DNA of 64,000 nucleotides from Nocardia australiensis (GCF_020733705.1 NZ_JAJFZM010000001.1:558001-622000); one strand, 5' to 3'. Numbered from the stretch's first letter, positions 26,623 to 36,658 are shown. Notes: generated by a model not told the origin, from the sequence alone. Numbers and translations are program-made.

Positions 26623-27770
26623 ACCATCGCTCGACCCTTCCACCCCATAGTCGCGCTCGCTCCGGACATCGTTATCGCTCCGATGCCGAGCCGTTCACGC
26701 CAGCGGCCGACTCCCGCTACGCGACACCCGCCGCCGGGCACGCCGGATACAACCTCCGCGACGATTCCCCGGCCACCAACGGCGCCTGGTCGCAGCCGGA
26801 CGTTTCGCAGCAGAATTCCTGGTCGCAGCAGGATTCCTGGGCCGATGGCGGCGCCTGGGCATCCGACGATCCGTGGACGCCAGACGCGGACAACTCGTGG
26901 ATGCCCGAGGACAACGACTCCTGGGGGCCGGACGCCGACAATTCCTGGGCATCCGATGACTGGGCATCCGATGACGACGCCCCCGATGACGACGCCCCCG
27001 AAACTCCCGCCACCCCGACCGTGATTCCGGCGCGCCGACGTGGCGCGCACCGGACACCCGCACCACCAACCGCCCTCAAGGGGCGCGCCGCGGTCGTCGC
27101 TGTGGCCGCGGGCGCCGTCGTAGCGGCCGGTCAGGCGGCTTTCGCCGCGCCCGAACAGCCCTCACAGGCCGTCGATTACGAGGCCGCGGGCCAGATCCAT
27201 GAGATCGCGGCGCAGTCGGTCAGCGTTGCCGATACCAACACCACCCCGGACTCACCCCAGGTGCTCGATGTCTCGGTGCCGAACAACCTGGGTCAGTTCA
27301 ACGACATTCTGCAAAAAGGCCAGAAGTACGCCAACGAGCTTGCCGCGCAGGAAGCCGCGAAGCTGCGCCCGCTGTTCACCAAGTTCGCCTCGGGCACGTT
27401 CACCTCCGGATACGGTGCTCGCTGGGGAGTGCAGCACCTCGGTATCGATGTCGCGGGCCCGATCGGAACGCCGATCGTCGCGGTCGCCGACGGTACCGTC
27501 CTCGAGGCCGGGCCGGCGTCCGGATTCGGCATGTGGGTGCGCCTGCTGCATGACGACGGCACCGTTACCGTCTACGGGCACATCGACACCGCCACGGTGT
27601 CACAGGGCCAGCGGGTGATTGCCGGTGATCAGATCGCCACCATCGGTAACCGTGGTTTCTCCACCGGCCCGCATTGCCATTTCGAGGTCTGGTTGAACGG
27701 CTCCGACAAGGTCGACCCGTTGCCTTGGCTGGCCAGCCGCGGTATCAGCCTCGGACCCCAGCGCGATTAG
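26619..27770 (+). CDS. M23-family metallopeptidase (cell-wall hydrolase)
   Basis: A 383-aa protein from ATG 26619 (GTG 26607 is an alternative). Residues ~55-135 are very acidic with repeated Asp-Ser-Trp units (NSWMPEDNDSWGPDADNSWA). A basic, then hydrophobic segment (AAVVAVAAGAVVAAGQAAFA) acts as signal anchor. The C-terminal peptidase domain has the Zn ligands in HLGIDVAGPIG and the HxH in GPHCHFEVW. Such enzymes cleave peptidoglycan crosslinks or act as amidase activators. It lies beside sucC as Rv0950c does in M. tuberculosis. The long acidic Trp-rich cytoplasmic region is unusual. Confidence 0.88.
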   Translation: MNHRSTLPPHSRARSGHRYRSDAEPFTPAADSRYATPAAGHAGYNLRDDSPATNGAWSQPDVSQQNSWSQQDSWADGGAWASDDPWTPDADNSWMPEDNDSWGPDADNSWASDDWASDDDAPDDDAPETPATPTVIPARRRGAHRTPAPPTALKGRAAVVAVAAGAVVAAGQAAFAAPEQPSQAVDYEAAGQIHEIAAQSVSVADTNTTPDSPQVLDVSVPNNLGQFNDILQKGQKYANELAAQEAAKLRPLFTKFASGTFTSGYGARWGVQHLGIDVAGPIGTPIVAVADGTVLEAGPASGFGMWVRLLHDDGTVTVYGHIDTATVSQGQRVIAGDQIATIGNRGFSTGPHCHFEVWLNGSDKVDPLPWLASRGISLGPQRD

Positions 27771-27854
27771 CCAAACCTCGACCACGGCCGACGAACCGCC
27801 TAGGTGATCAACGGCACGCTTCCCTGGGTGGGCTTGCGCGGATAGCTTCTGGGT

Positions 27855-29369
27855 ATGGCTCGTACAACGACGTACACCCAATTCATCGCGCTACCAACCG
27901 AAGACGTGTGGCGGGTACTCGGCGACCTCTCGCGGTGGCCCGAATGGAATCCTGCGGTGTCCTCGGTGCGGCTACATGACGCTGTCGCCGTCGGCACCAC
28001 CGGTGACTATGTGCCGCATAGCCGGGTTGTGGGGGCAATGCACAGGCGAACCGCGCCCCCTTTCGTGATTACCGTCCTCGTACCCGGTCGGGAGCTGACG
28101 TTGGAGCAGCCCGAACCGGCGGGGCTGATGCGAATGCGGTGGACGCTCACCCCACGCGAGGGCGGCACCGAGGTGACGCAACGACTCACCTTCACGGGCG
28201 CGTCCGCGCCGATCGCCAGGGCTGTGGTCGCTGCGCAGTTGGAGACCGACGTGCGAATGTGCTTCGCACGGCTGGCATTGCTCGCCGGGATTACCCCGGC
28301 GACATCCGCGCTGCACGCGGTGATCGCGGGCGGAACCGGCGCGCTCGGCAGGCAGGTCGCCGCCGACCTGACCTGCCGTGGCCACCGGGTGACCATCCTG
28401 GCGCGGCGGCGCGGCCAGGAAATTCCCTTCGCCCAGTTGGAGTGGGACGGCCGGACAGTGGGCGATTGGGTTGGGGCACTGAAGGATCGGTCACCCGAAG
28501 ACCGGGGCCCGATCGCGCTGATCAACCTGGCGGGCAAACTGGTCGATTGCAGGCCGACTCAGCGCAATATCGACGAATTGCGACGCAGCCGAGTGGATTC
28601 GACTCGTGCCCTGGTCGCCGCCGCCGCGACCCTTGATGGTCCGATCGACTACTGGGTCCAGGCCAGTACCACCGCGATCTGGTCGGACGCGGGCGAAACC
28701 CGATGCACAGAAACAACTCCGCTGCCGGTTGGGTTGCCCCAGATGACCGGCGTCGCCGAACCGTGGGAGCGGGCATTCGACCCTGCTTACGCCACGCATT
28801 CGACGATCCTGCGCACCTCTATCGTCCTCGATCCCCAGGCTCCCGCATTGAAGCGGCTCAGCCAGCTCACCAAGGCCGGTCTCGGCGGCCGCGTCGGTAG
28901 TGGCCAACAGTGGTTCAGCTGGATCCACGTCGAGGACTGGCTCGCCGTTGTTCGCGCCACACTCGGTCTGGACCCGCAGGTCACGCTGCCGACCGGAATC
29001 GTGGTGGCCGCCACCGATTTCCCGGTCCGCAACCGCGATCTGATGGGCGCCCTGCGCAGACACCTGCACCGCCCACCGTCCCCTCCGACGCCCGCGCCCC
29101 TCCTCGCGCTCGGCGCCGTGCTCTTACGCTCCGACCCAGCCCTCGGCCTCAGCGGCCGACACGCGACCTCAACGGTGCTGCGCGAGGCCGGATTCCGCTT
29201 CCGCTACCCCACCCTTGACGAAGCCCTGACAGATCTCCTGCCACAACAAGACCCCCCAGCCCAACTCACCCACACCACCTGCCGGCAACACACCCGGCCC
29301 CGGCCCCGGCCCCGGCCCCGGCCCGAAGCAGCAAGCCAGCACATGGGTAACTCACCGGGTACGGGCTAA
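27855..29369 (+). CDS. SRPBCC-domain / TIGR01777-type epimerase fusion
   Basis: A 504-aa fusion. Residues 1-145 form an SRPBCC (polyketide-cyclase-like) ligand-binding domain (WRVLGDLSRWPEWNPAVSSV). Residues ~154-455 are a short-chain dehydrogenase-like NAD(P)-binding module of the TIGR01777/DUF1731 kind: AVIAGGTGALGRQVAADLTC, LINLAGKLVDCR, and the C-terminal DUF1731 LLRSDPALGLSGRHATSTVL. The last ~35 residues are low complexity, including an Arg-Pro repeat encoded by tandem GGCCCC. Substrate is unknown. It ends convergently with the helicase gene. Confidence 0.82.
   Translation: MARTTTYTQFIALPTEDVWRVLGDLSRWPEWNPAVSSVRLHDAVAVGTTGDYVPHSRVVGAMHRRTAPPFVITVLVPGRELTLEQPEPAGLMRMRWTLTPREGGTEVTQRLTFTGASAPIARAVVAAQLETDVRMCFARLALLAGITPATSALHAVIAGGTGALGRQVAADLTCRGHRVTILARRRGQEIPFAQLEWDGRTVGDWVGALKDRSPEDRGPIALINLAGKLVDCRPTQRNIDELRRSRVDSTRALVAAAATLDGPIDYWVQASTTAIWSDAGETRCTETTPLPVGLPQMTGVAEPWERAFDPAYATHSTILRTSIVLDPQAPALKRLSQLTKAGLGGRVGSGQQWFSWIHVEDWLAVVRATLGLDPQVTLPTGIVVAATDFPVRNRDLMGALRRHLHRPPSPPTPAPLLALGAVLLRSDPALGLSGRHATSTVLREAGFRFRYPTLDEALTDLLPQQDPPAQLTHTTCRQHTRPRPRPRPRPEAASQHMGNSPGTG
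29293..29324. repeat. Tandem GGCCCC hexanucleotide repeat inside a gene end
   Basis: Five GG steps spaced by CCCC give about five copies of GGCCCC, read as alternating Arg-Pro. The opposite strand is (GGGGCC)n, which can form G-quadruplexes. Copy number may vary by slippage; because the unit is six bases, it would stay in frame. Confidence 0.85.
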
Positions 29370-29472
29370 CTCCCCCACCGCCCCACCGCCGGACGCCGGC
29401 GTAACGATCACCGCACCTCAGCCCGGCCTGAATACGCGGAAAGGCGGAGGAGTGAGGCGGACCAGCCTCGGT

Positions 29473-32031
29473 TCAGAGTTTCACCAGGGTCCGGCTGTAT
29501 TGCGGGATCAGGCGGATTTTTCCGGCGGTACCGAAATCGATGGTGACCGTGGCCAGTGGGCCGAAGCCTTCGGCGGCGACGACGCGGCCGAGCCCGTATT
29601 TGTCGTCGCTGACCCGATCGCCCACGGCGAGTACGAGGTTGGTGTTGTTGCGGGTGGCTCCGCCAGGGGCCGGGCGGCGTTGGCCACGATCACGGACGCC
29701 GGGGCGCTGTTGGTTCCAGCCGTCGCCGCGGGTCCAGTCTCGTTCCATACCGTCGTCATCGCCGCGGCGGCGGATGCTTCGTGTCAGCGGGGAGCCGCTC
29801 GGTTCCAGTCGCTTCCAGTCGATGAGATGGCTCGGAATCTCTTGCAGGAAGCGGGATTCCGGGTTCGAGACGGGCTGGCCCCAGCCGGATCGGACCACCG
29901 CGCGGGTCAGGTACAGCCGACGACGCGCACGGGTGATACCGACGTAGGCGAGGCGGCGTTCTTCGGCCAGTTCCGTGGGATCGCCGAGCGCTCGCATGTG
30001 CGGGAACTGTCCATCCTCCCAGCCGGTCACGAACACGACCGGGAACTCGAGCCCCTTGGCGGTGTGCAAGGTCATCATCGTGACCACCCCGGCGCCCTCG
30101 TCCGGGATCTGATCGGTGTCGGCGACCAGCGAGACCCGCTCCAGGAAGGCCGCGAGGGAACCGGGCTCGGGTTCGCCGTCGGCCGCCTCCGGGACCAGCC
30201 CCTCTTCCCTGGCGGCTGCCGCGTTATTGTGCGCCTCCGAGCTGAATTCGCGTGCGACGCTGACCAGTTCGTTCAGGTTGTCCAGACGCGCGCCGTCCTG
30301 TGGGTCATCGGATGCCTCCAGTTCGGCACGGTAGCCGGTGCGTTCCAGCACAGCATCGACGACATTGCCGACATCCGGGAAATCGAGTTCCTCCTGCACG
30401 CCCGCCGCCCGGATCTCCTCCAGCAAGTCGAGGAACCCGGCGATCGCCCGGTGCGCGCGGGTATTCAGCAGCGCGACCTTGCCCGCGGCGGCATCGCGCA
30501 GCGCGGCGGCGAAACCGATATCGCGCTGCTCGGCATGCACCGCTACGCAGGCCTCCGCGCGATCACCGATACCGCGGCGCGGGGTGTTGAGGATCCGGCG
30601 CATGCTCACCGCGTCGTCGGGATTCGCCAGCACCCGCAGGTAGGCGACGATGTCGCGCACTTCCTTGCGCTCATAGAAGCGAACGCCGCCGACTACCTTG
30701 TACGGCAGCCCCATCCGGATGAAGATTTCCTCCAGCGCCCGCGAGTTGTTGTTGGTGCGATAGAACACCGCGACATCGCCGTAAGTGGCCTCCTTGGCAT
30801 CGACCAGCCGGTCGATCTCGCGAGCCACGAACGACGCCTCGTCGTGTTCGTTGTCGGCGACGTAGCCGGTGATCAGGTCACCCTCGCCGGAATCGGTCCA
30901 CAGCCGTTTATCCCGACGGTTCTCGTTGCGGGAGATCACCGCGTTGGCGGCGGAGAGGATGTGCTGGGTGGAACGGTAATTCTGTTCCAGCAGAATGGTT
31001 TCGGCATCGGGGAAGTCGCGTTCGAATTCCTCGATATTGCGGATGGTCGCGCCACGGAAGGCGTAGATGGACTGGTCCGCGTCGCCGACCACACACAGCT
31101 CGCTCGGGGCCACCGCGTCCGAATCCGGCTCCGCCTCGTCCGCAGCGGCATGGTGCCCAACGAGTTCGCGGACCAGGATGTACTGCGCGTGGTTGGTGTC
31201 CTGATATTCGTCGACCATCACGTGCCGGAACCGGCGCCGGTAATATTCGGCGACCTGCGGGTGATTTTGCAGTAGCGCGACCGTCTCACCGATCAGATCG
31301 TCGAAGTCCAGCGCGTTCGCCGCGCGCAACCGCCGCTGATATTCGGTATAGACGCGGGCGACGAGACCCGGCAGTTCGGTCTCGTCGGATTCGGCATCGG
31401 CGGTGGCTTTGGCCGGTTCGATGAGCTCATTCTTGAGATTCGAGATGGCCGTCGCCAACAATCGCGCCGAGTATTTCTTCGTATCGATTTCGAAGTCCCG
31501 GCTGATCATGGTGAGCAGTCGCCGCGAGTCGTCGGCGTCGTAGATCGAGAAATTCGAATTCAGGCCGGGCAGCAGCGCTGCCTGCATACGCAGGATCCGC
31601 ACACAACTGGAGTGGAAGGTCGAAACCCACATGTTGTTGGCGCGCGGGCCGACCAGCCCGATCACCCGCTCCCGCATCTCCGCAGCAGCCTTATTGGTGA
31701 AGGTGATGGCAAGGATCTGCCCCGGCGTCGCCCCGCGCGCGGCGAGTAGGTAGGCGATGCGTTTGGTCAGCACGGCGGTCTTTCCCGAGCCCGCGCCCGC
31801 CACGATCAACAGCGGCGCTCCAGTGTGCACGACCGCGGCACGCTGTTGCGGGTTGAGCCCATCGAGCAGCCGCTCGCCCTCCTCGGCACGGCGCTGCTCG
31901 CGTTCCAGACGACGTTGCTGCGCGGACTGCGCCATATCCGCCGCTCGACCATCGTCGACCTGCGGTTTCTCAGCTGAGTCCTGGTGCCGAGTCTGCCCGG
32001 CCTGCATCTGGGGAGCCACCGTGATGTCCAT
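29473..32031 (-). CDS. uvrD1: ATP-dependent DNA helicase UvrD1/PcrA
   Basis: The 852-aa superfamily 1 3'-5' helicase used in nucleotide excision repair and replication-fork maintenance. Motifs in order: Q-motif LNPQQRAAVVHTGAPLL, Walker A GAGSGKT, Ia ITFTNKAAAEM, II VDEYQDTN, III VGDADQSIYAFRGA, IV EQNYRSTQHIL, V TLHTAKGLEFPVVF and VI VGITRARRRLYLT. The C-terminal Tudor-like segment (VSDDKYGLGRVV to the end) is the RNA-polymerase/Ku-binding region in PcrA/UvrD1. A charged ~50-residue N-terminal extension precedes the core. Position matches Rv0949. Confidence 0.95.
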   Translation of the reverse strand: MDITVAPQMQAGQTRHQDSAEKPQVDDGRAADMAQSAQQRRLEREQRRAEEGERLLDGLNPQQRAAVVHTGAPLLIVAGAGSGKTAVLTKRIAYLLAARGATPGQILAITFTNKAAAEMRERVIGLVGPRANNMWVSTFHSSCVRILRMQAALLPGLNSNFSIYDADDSRRLLTMISRDFEIDTKKYSARLLATAISNLKNELIEPAKATADAESDETELPGLVARVYTEYQRRLRAANALDFDDLIGETVALLQNHPQVAEYYRRRFRHVMVDEYQDTNHAQYILVRELVGHHAAADEAEPDSDAVAPSELCVVGDADQSIYAFRGATIRNIEEFERDFPDAETILLEQNYRSTQHILSAANAVISRNENRRDKRLWTDSGEGDLITGYVADNEHDEASFVAREIDRLVDAKEATYGDVAVFYRTNNNSRALEEIFIRMGLPYKVVGGVRFYERKEVRDIVAYLRVLANPDDAVSMRRILNTPRRGIGDRAEACVAVHAEQRDIGFAAALRDAAAGKVALLNTRAHRAIAGFLDLLEEIRAAGVQEELDFPDVGNVVDAVLERTGYRAELEASDDPQDGARLDNLNELVSVAREFSSEAHNNAAAAREEGLVPEAADGEPEPGSLAAFLERVSLVADTDQIPDEGAGVVTMMTLHTAKGLEFPVVFVTGWEDGQFPHMRALGDPTELAEERRLAYVGITRARRRLYLTRAVVRSGWGQPVSNPESRFLQEIPSHLIDWKRLEPSGSPLTRSIRRRGDDDGMERDWTRGDGWNQQRPGVRDRGQRRPAPGGATRNNTNLVLAVGDRVSDDKYGLGRVVAAEGFGPLATVTIDFGTAGKIRLIPQYSRTLVKL

Positions 32032-32422
32032 CGTCCATCAACGCTACCGGCGGCCACCGACAGAGATGAAGTCCGCGCTCGCTTCGATGTCGCTTCGGTG
32101 TCGGTTCGTGGTCGGGCGGGCGAACGTCGAGTGAACCGCCACAGCGTGCCGCGACGGCAAACCTGTGTGATCCTTCTCAGCAGATTCACAAATAGAAGTG
32201 TTTTGCATTGTTTCGAACGCGTGGCAGACTGGCCACATGATCTGCGCTCCAAAGATGCACCCGATTCGGCTACCGGCCGGATATCGGGATCGCAGACCTT
32301 GTCACTGAGCGCACCTGCCGGGGGATAATGCGAGAGACCAGGTCTTTTGCACGGTGAAAGAACCGATCGGTAACGAGCAGGACGCACGAGCCGATCCAGG
32401 TTCTGACACGAGGAGATGAATG

Positions 32423-32716
32423 ATGAGCACGCCTTCCACGACGACCGGATCCGACTCGGCTCTCCCGCACTCCGAGGCGGAGATCGAGAAGCTCCGCAAG
32501 GAGATCGACCAGCTCGACGCGGAAATCCTCGCCGCTATCAAGCGCCGCACCGAGGTATCGCGAATTATCGGTCGCACGCGTATGGCCTCTGGCGGCACTC
32601 GTCTCGTACACAGTCGTGAGATGAAGGTGCTCGAGCGCTTCAGCGAACTCGGCCAGGAGGGCCACACCCTCGCAATGCTGCTGCTGCGCTTGGGGCGCGG
32701 CCGGCTCGGTCGCTGA
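32423..32716 (+). CDS. aroQ: Chorismate mutase (AroQ type, Rv0948c-like)
   Basis: A 97-aa cytosolic chorismate mutase converting chorismate to prephenate for Phe/Tyr. IEKLRKEIDQLDAEILAAIK, RRTEVSRIIGRTRMASGGTR and MKVLERFSELGQEG match the AroQ-delta fold. The C-terminal RLGRGRLGR corresponds to the tail that, in M. tuberculosis, contacts DAHP synthase to boost activity. The second ATG (32423) has better spacing from AGGAG than the first (32420). It is divergent from uvrD1, as in M. tuberculosis. Confidence 0.93.
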   Translation: MSTPSTTTGSDSALPHSEAEIEKLRKEIDQLDAEILAAIKRRTEVSRIIGRTRMASGGTRLVHSREMKVLERFSELGQEGHTLAMLLLRLGRGRLGR

Positions 32717-32792
32717 CGCGTCTCGCCCAGGCCGCCGATCGCGGCCGACGAACTTCGTGCGGCGATCGTAAGACCACCGCACCTCCCAAAGG

Positions 32793-32822
32793 CCGCCCCG
32801 GGTGTTCACACCCCCGGGGCGG
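32793..32822. terminator. Terminator between aroQ and gabD
   Basis: CCGCCCCGGG (32793-32802) pairs with CCCGGGGCGG (32813-32822) around a 10-base loop. It lies between convergent genes, followed on the plus strand by TCGTTTCG. Confidence 0.75.
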
Positions 32823-32834
32823 TCGTTTCGACTC

Positions 32835-34289
32835 TCAGTTGAGCGCGATGTACTTGGTGGACAAGTACTCCTCGATCCCCTCGGTGCCGCCCTCGCGGCC
32901 GAAGCCGGACGCCTTGACGCCACCGAACGGTGCCGCCGGATCGGAGATCACGCCGCGATTGACGCCGACCATGCCGGTTTCCAGGCCCTCGGCGATGCGC
33001 AGTGCCCGGTCCAGATCGCGGGTGTAGACGTAGCTGACCAGTCCAAATTCGGTGTCATTCGCGGCGGCTAGGCCCTGCTCCTCGGTCTCGAAGCCGACGA
33101 TCGGGGCGACCGGACCGAAGACCTCCTCGCGCAGAATCCTGGCGTGCGGCGGCACGTCGCTCAGAATGGTCGCGGGGTAGAACCAGCCCGGCCCACTCGG
33201 GGCTTTTCCGCCGAGACGTAGCCGCGCGCCCGCCGAAACCGCGTCCTCGACCAGCTCGCTCACGATATCGAGCTGGTCCTCGCTGATGAGCGGGCCCAGC
33301 GTGGTGGCGGGGTCGGTGCCCGGCCCGAGCGCGACGGTGCTCGACATCGCCTCGACCAGTTTGGTGGTGAACTCCTCGAGCACACCGTTCTGGACGTGGA
33401 AACGGTTTGCCGCCGTGCAGGCTTCGCCGCCGTTACGTAGCTTCGCGAGCATGGCGCCCTGCACGGCGGCGTCGATATCGGCATCGTCGAAAACGACGAA
33501 CGGCGCGTTGCCACCGAGCTCCATGGAGGTACGCAACAGTCCACCAGCCGCCTTCTGCACGAGTGTCTTACCGACCTCGGTGGAACCGGTGAAGGTGAGC
33601 TTGCGCAGTCGCGGATCGTCCAGCAGCGGTTGGGTTACCGCGCCCGAATGGCTCGAGGTAATCACCGACAGCACACCGTCGGGCAAACCGGCCGCACTGC
33701 ACAGCTTCGCGAGCAGCAGCATGGTCAGCGGGGTGGCCGAGGCGGGTTTGACGATCATTGTGCACCCGGCCGCAAGCGCGGGACCGATCTTGCGAGTGCC
33801 CATGGCCAGTGGGAAATTCCAGGGCGTGATCGCCAGACACGGCCCGACCGGCTGCTTGTGCACCATGATCCGTCCGGTCCCCGACGGCGCGTGTAGGTAG
33901 CGGCCATGCACTCGCACGGCCTCCTCGCTGAACCAGCGGAAGAACTCCGCGCCGTAACGGACCTCATTTCGACTCTCGGGCAGTGCCTTTCCCATTTCCA
34001 GGGTCATCAGCAGGGCGAATTCCTCGGCTCGTGCGGTTATCGCCTCGAATACCGCGCGCAGTATCTCGCCGCGTTCGCGCGATGATGTCGCCGCCCACTG
34101 CTCCTGCACGGCGACGGCGGCGTCGAGCGCGCGCACCGCGTCTTCCGGCATCGCGTCGGCGACTCGCGTCAGCACCTCCCCCGTCGCCGGATTGTGCACC
34201 TCGAAGGTGCCGCCCCCGGTGGCATCGACGGGTCCGCCGATCCACAACTGCGTCGGTATGGATTGAAGTAGTTCGCGTTCGGACATCAT
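32835..34289 (-). CDS. gabD: NAD(P)-dependent succinate-semialdehyde dehydrogenase
   Basis: A 484-aa aldehyde dehydrogenase. Seen: PWNFPLAMGTRKIGPALAAG (cofactor loop), VKPASATPL, FTGSTEVGKTLV, general-base Glu in MELGGNAPF and catalytic Cys in NGGEACTAANR; GGVKASGFGREGGTEGI at the C-terminus. These fit the GabD/SSADH subfamily, which oxidises succinate semialdehyde from GABA or other sources. Substrate is inferred from subfamily likeness. The second Met is an alternative start. Convergent with aroQ, divergent from pgi. Confidence 0.88.
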   Translation of the reverse strand: MMSERELLQSIPTQLWIGGPVDATGGGTFEVHNPATGEVLTRVADAMPEDAVRALDAAVAVQEQWAATSSRERGEILRAVFEAITARAEEFALLMTLEMGKALPESRNEVRYGAEFFRWFSEEAVRVHGRYLHAPSGTGRIMVHKQPVGPCLAITPWNFPLAMGTRKIGPALAAGCTMIVKPASATPLTMLLLAKLCSAAGLPDGVLSVITSSHSGAVTQPLLDDPRLRKLTFTGSTEVGKTLVQKAAGGLLRTSMELGGNAPFVVFDDADIDAAVQGAMLAKLRNGGEACTAANRFHVQNGVLEEFTTKLVEAMSSTVALGPGTDPATTLGPLISEDQLDIVSELVEDAVSAGARLRLGGKAPSGPGWFYPATILSDVPPHARILREEVFGPVAPIVGFETEEQGLAAANDTEFGLVSYVYTRDLDRALRIAEGLETGMVGVNRGVISDPAAPFGGVKASGFGREGGTEGIEEYLSTKYIALN

Positions 34290-34449
34290 GTGGCCAGACT
34301 AGGCCGAGCGCACGGCACCTACACCAGGTCGCCGAGAAAACCGCCTGCACTCGGCTACCGATGGGCATCGGTAGCGGACCGCTCGGTACCCGCCGAAGTT
34401 TCCGGTCCTTTCCAGCGCACGCGAACAAGTGCTTGTACTCTCGGCGGAT

Positions 34450-36087
34450 GTGAGCAGCGACATCACCGCATCGGCGGCATGGGGGAAACTGCACGATCAT
34501 TACAGCGCGATCGCCGAGCGAGAGCTGCGTGAGCTCTTCGCCGAGGACCCCGACCGTGGACGTGAGCTGACCATCCAGGTGGCGGACCTACACATCGACT
34601 ACAGCAAGCATCGCCTCACGCGGGAAACCATCGGTCTGCTCGTCGATTTGGCGCGCGAAGCGGGTGTCGCCGAACGTCGCGACGCGATGCTGGGCGGCGA
34701 GCACATCAATACCTCGGAGAACCGAGCGGTCGAACACATCGCGCTTCGCCTGCCCGCCGGGGATTCGCTGCTGGTCGACGGTGCCGACGTCGTTGTCGAG
34801 GTGCACGAGGTGCTGGCACGGATGGGCGAATTCACCGATTCGCTGCGTTCGGGCCGCTGGCGCGGCGCGACCGGCGAACCGATCACCGCTGTGGTCAATA
34901 TCGGTATCGGCGGATCCGATCTCGGGCCGGATATGGTGTATCGCGCGTTGCGCCACTACGTGGACGCGGGCATCACCGCGCGCTTCGTCTCGAATGTCGA
35001 TCCGGCCGATCTGGTCGCGACACTCGACGGGCTCGACCCCGCGACGACGCTGTTCATCGTTGCCTCCAAGACGTTTTCGACGCTGGAGACGCTGACCAAC
35101 GCCACCGCCGCGCGCCGCTGGCTGGTGGCCGCACTCGGTGACGACGCGGTTGCCAAACACTTCGTCGCGGTGTCGACGAATGCCGAAAGGGTCGCCGAAT
35201 TCGGTATCGACACCGCGAATATGTTCGGCTTCTGGGATTGGGTCGGTGGCCGCTATTCGGTGGGCTCGGCCATCGGCCTTTCGGTGATGGCGACGATCGG
35301 CAAGGAGCGGTTCGGTGAGTTCCTGGCCGGAATGCACGCTGTGGACCGGCATTTCGCGACCGCGCCACTGGAGTCGAACGGCCCGGTGCTGCTCGGCCTG
35401 CTCGGCATCTGGTATTCGAACTTCTTCGGCGCGCAGTCGCGTGCGGTGCTGCCCTATTCGAATGATCTGGCCCGTTTTCCCGCCTACTTGCAGCAGTTGA
35501 CGATGGAGTCGAACGGCAAATCGGTGCGCGCCGACGGCACTGCGGTGAACACCTCGACGGGCGAAATCTTCTGGGGCGAACCGGGAACCAATGGCCAGCA
35601 CGCCTTCTACCAACTGCTGCACCAGGGCACCCGGCTGATTCCCGCGGACTTCATCGGATTCGCCCGCCCCACCGACGATCTGCCGACCCGCGACGGCACC
35701 GGCAGCATGCACGACATCCTGATGAGCAATCTGTTCGCGCAGACGAAGGTGCTGGCGTTCGGCAAGACCGCCGAGGAGATCACCGCCGAGGGCACCGATC
35801 CGAAGGTGGTGCCGCACAAGGTGATGCCGGGCAATCGGCCGAGCACCACGATCCTCGCCCCACAGCTCACGCCATCGACGGTCGGTCAGCTGATCGCCCT
35901 GTATGAGCATCAGGTTTTCGTCGAGGGCACCATCTGGGGCATCGACAGCTTCGACCAGTGGGGTGTCGAACTCGGCAAACAGCAGGCACTCGAGTTGGCG
36001 TCGCTGCTCACCGGCGCGCAAGATCCTGGGCCGCAATTGGATTCCTCTACCGACGCCCTGATCCACTGGTATCGCGCCAACCGCTGA
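34450..36087 (+). CDS. pgi: Glucose-6-phosphate isomerase
   Basis: Interconverts glucose-6-P and fructose-6-P. GTG 34450 gives 545 residues starting [10 protein letters not shown], which aligns with the mycobacterial N-terminus; an upstream GTG (34429) adds seven residues but lacks a ribosome site. Signatures: [20 protein letters not shown]-type [11 protein letters not shown], catalytic Glu region [26 protein letters not shown] with the ring-opening His, and [13 protein letters not shown] with the Lys. Length is normal. Confidence 0.96.
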   Translation: MSSDITASAAWGKLHDHYSAIAERELRELFAEDPDRGRELTIQVADLHIDYSKHRLTRETIGLLVDLAREAGVAERRDAMLGGEHINTSENRAVEHIALRLPAGDSLLVDGADVVVEVHEVLARMGEFTDSLRSGRWRGATGEPITAVVNIGIGGSDLGPDMVYRALRHYVDAGITARFVSNVDPADLVATLDGLDPATTLFIVASKTFSTLETLTNATAARRWLVAALGDDAVAKHFVAVSTNAERVAEFGIDTANMFGFWDWVGGRYSVGSAIGLSVMATIGKERFGEFLAGMHAVDRHFATAPLESNGPVLLGLLGIWYSNFFGAQSRAVLPYSNDLARFPAYLQQLTMESNGKSVRADGTAVNTSTGEIFWGEPGTNGQHAFYQLLHQGTRLIPADFIGFARPTDDLPTRDGTGSMHDILMSNLFAQTKVLAFGKTAEEITAEGTDPKVVPHKVMPGNRPSTTILAPQLTPSTVGQLIALYEHQVFVEGTIWGIDSFDQWGVELGKQQALELASLLTGAQDPGPQLDSSTDALIHWYRANR

Positions 36088-36112
36088 CGGGATGTTTCGG
36101 CACGACCGGCCC

Positions 36113-36658
36113 TCAGTCGCGCTCGCCGCTTTTCGCAGCCGCCGATTCCACTCTCCGGGTGACACTCGTGCTGACCACCGCGATCAGGGTGCCGATGACG
36201 ACCAGGTCGAAAACAACCTGCACCATGGTGGCGATCCGCGCCGCCTGCCCGACCGCGTGCACATCGCCGTATCCGACGGTGCCGAGGGTGACGATCGTGT
36301 AATACAACGCGTCGGTTCGCGTGCTGAGCCCGTCGAACTGCCCGGGGCTCCGCTGCTCGAGTAGGTAGTAGTACAGCGCGAAGAACGTCACGGCGACGCA
36401 CAGCGCGAACAACACCCCCTCGACGCGGCCACTCGCAGCCTGCGGGTCGGCCATATACCTGCTCACTCGCCACCACGTCAGCCAGCTCAATCCGGCCACA
36501 CCTGCCGCGAAGGCGACCAGGCCGATGAGCTTGCCCGCCCAGTTATGCCCCATTTCGAACCCGAGCGGCAGTCCGTAGTAGAACAGCAGCGCACACACGA
36601 GGGTGGCCAAGTTGCGCAGGCCGCGGACGCGGCCGGAGACTGGCGCAATACTCTTCAT
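36113..36658 (-). CDS. Two-transmembrane potassium channel-like protein
   Basis: A 181-aa membrane protein from ATG 36658. Helices: NLATLVCALLFYYGLPLGF, LIGLVAFAAGVAGLSWLTW, VEGVLFALCVAVTFFALYYY and IATMVQVVFDLVVIGTLIAV. The pore loop DALYYTIVTLGTVGYGD contains the K+ selectivity filter TVGYGD. No cytoplasmic RCK domain follows, so regulation is unclear. The 3' end is convergent with pgi. Confidence 0.88.
   Translation of the reverse strand: MKSIAPVSGRVRGLRNLATLVCALLFYYGLPLGFEMGHNWAGKLIGLVAFAAGVAGLSWLTWWRVSRYMADPQAASGRVEGVLFALCVAVTFFALYYYLLEQRSPGQFDGLSTRTDALYYTIVTLGTVGYGDVHAVGQAARIATMVQVVFDLVVIGTLIAVVSTSVTRRVESAAAKSGERD

Noticed and set aside
29452..31275. 607-codon plus-strand frame
   Set aside because: Antisense to uvrD1, which has all helicase motifs.
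34588..36165. 525-codon minus-strand frame
   Set aside because: Antisense to pgi.
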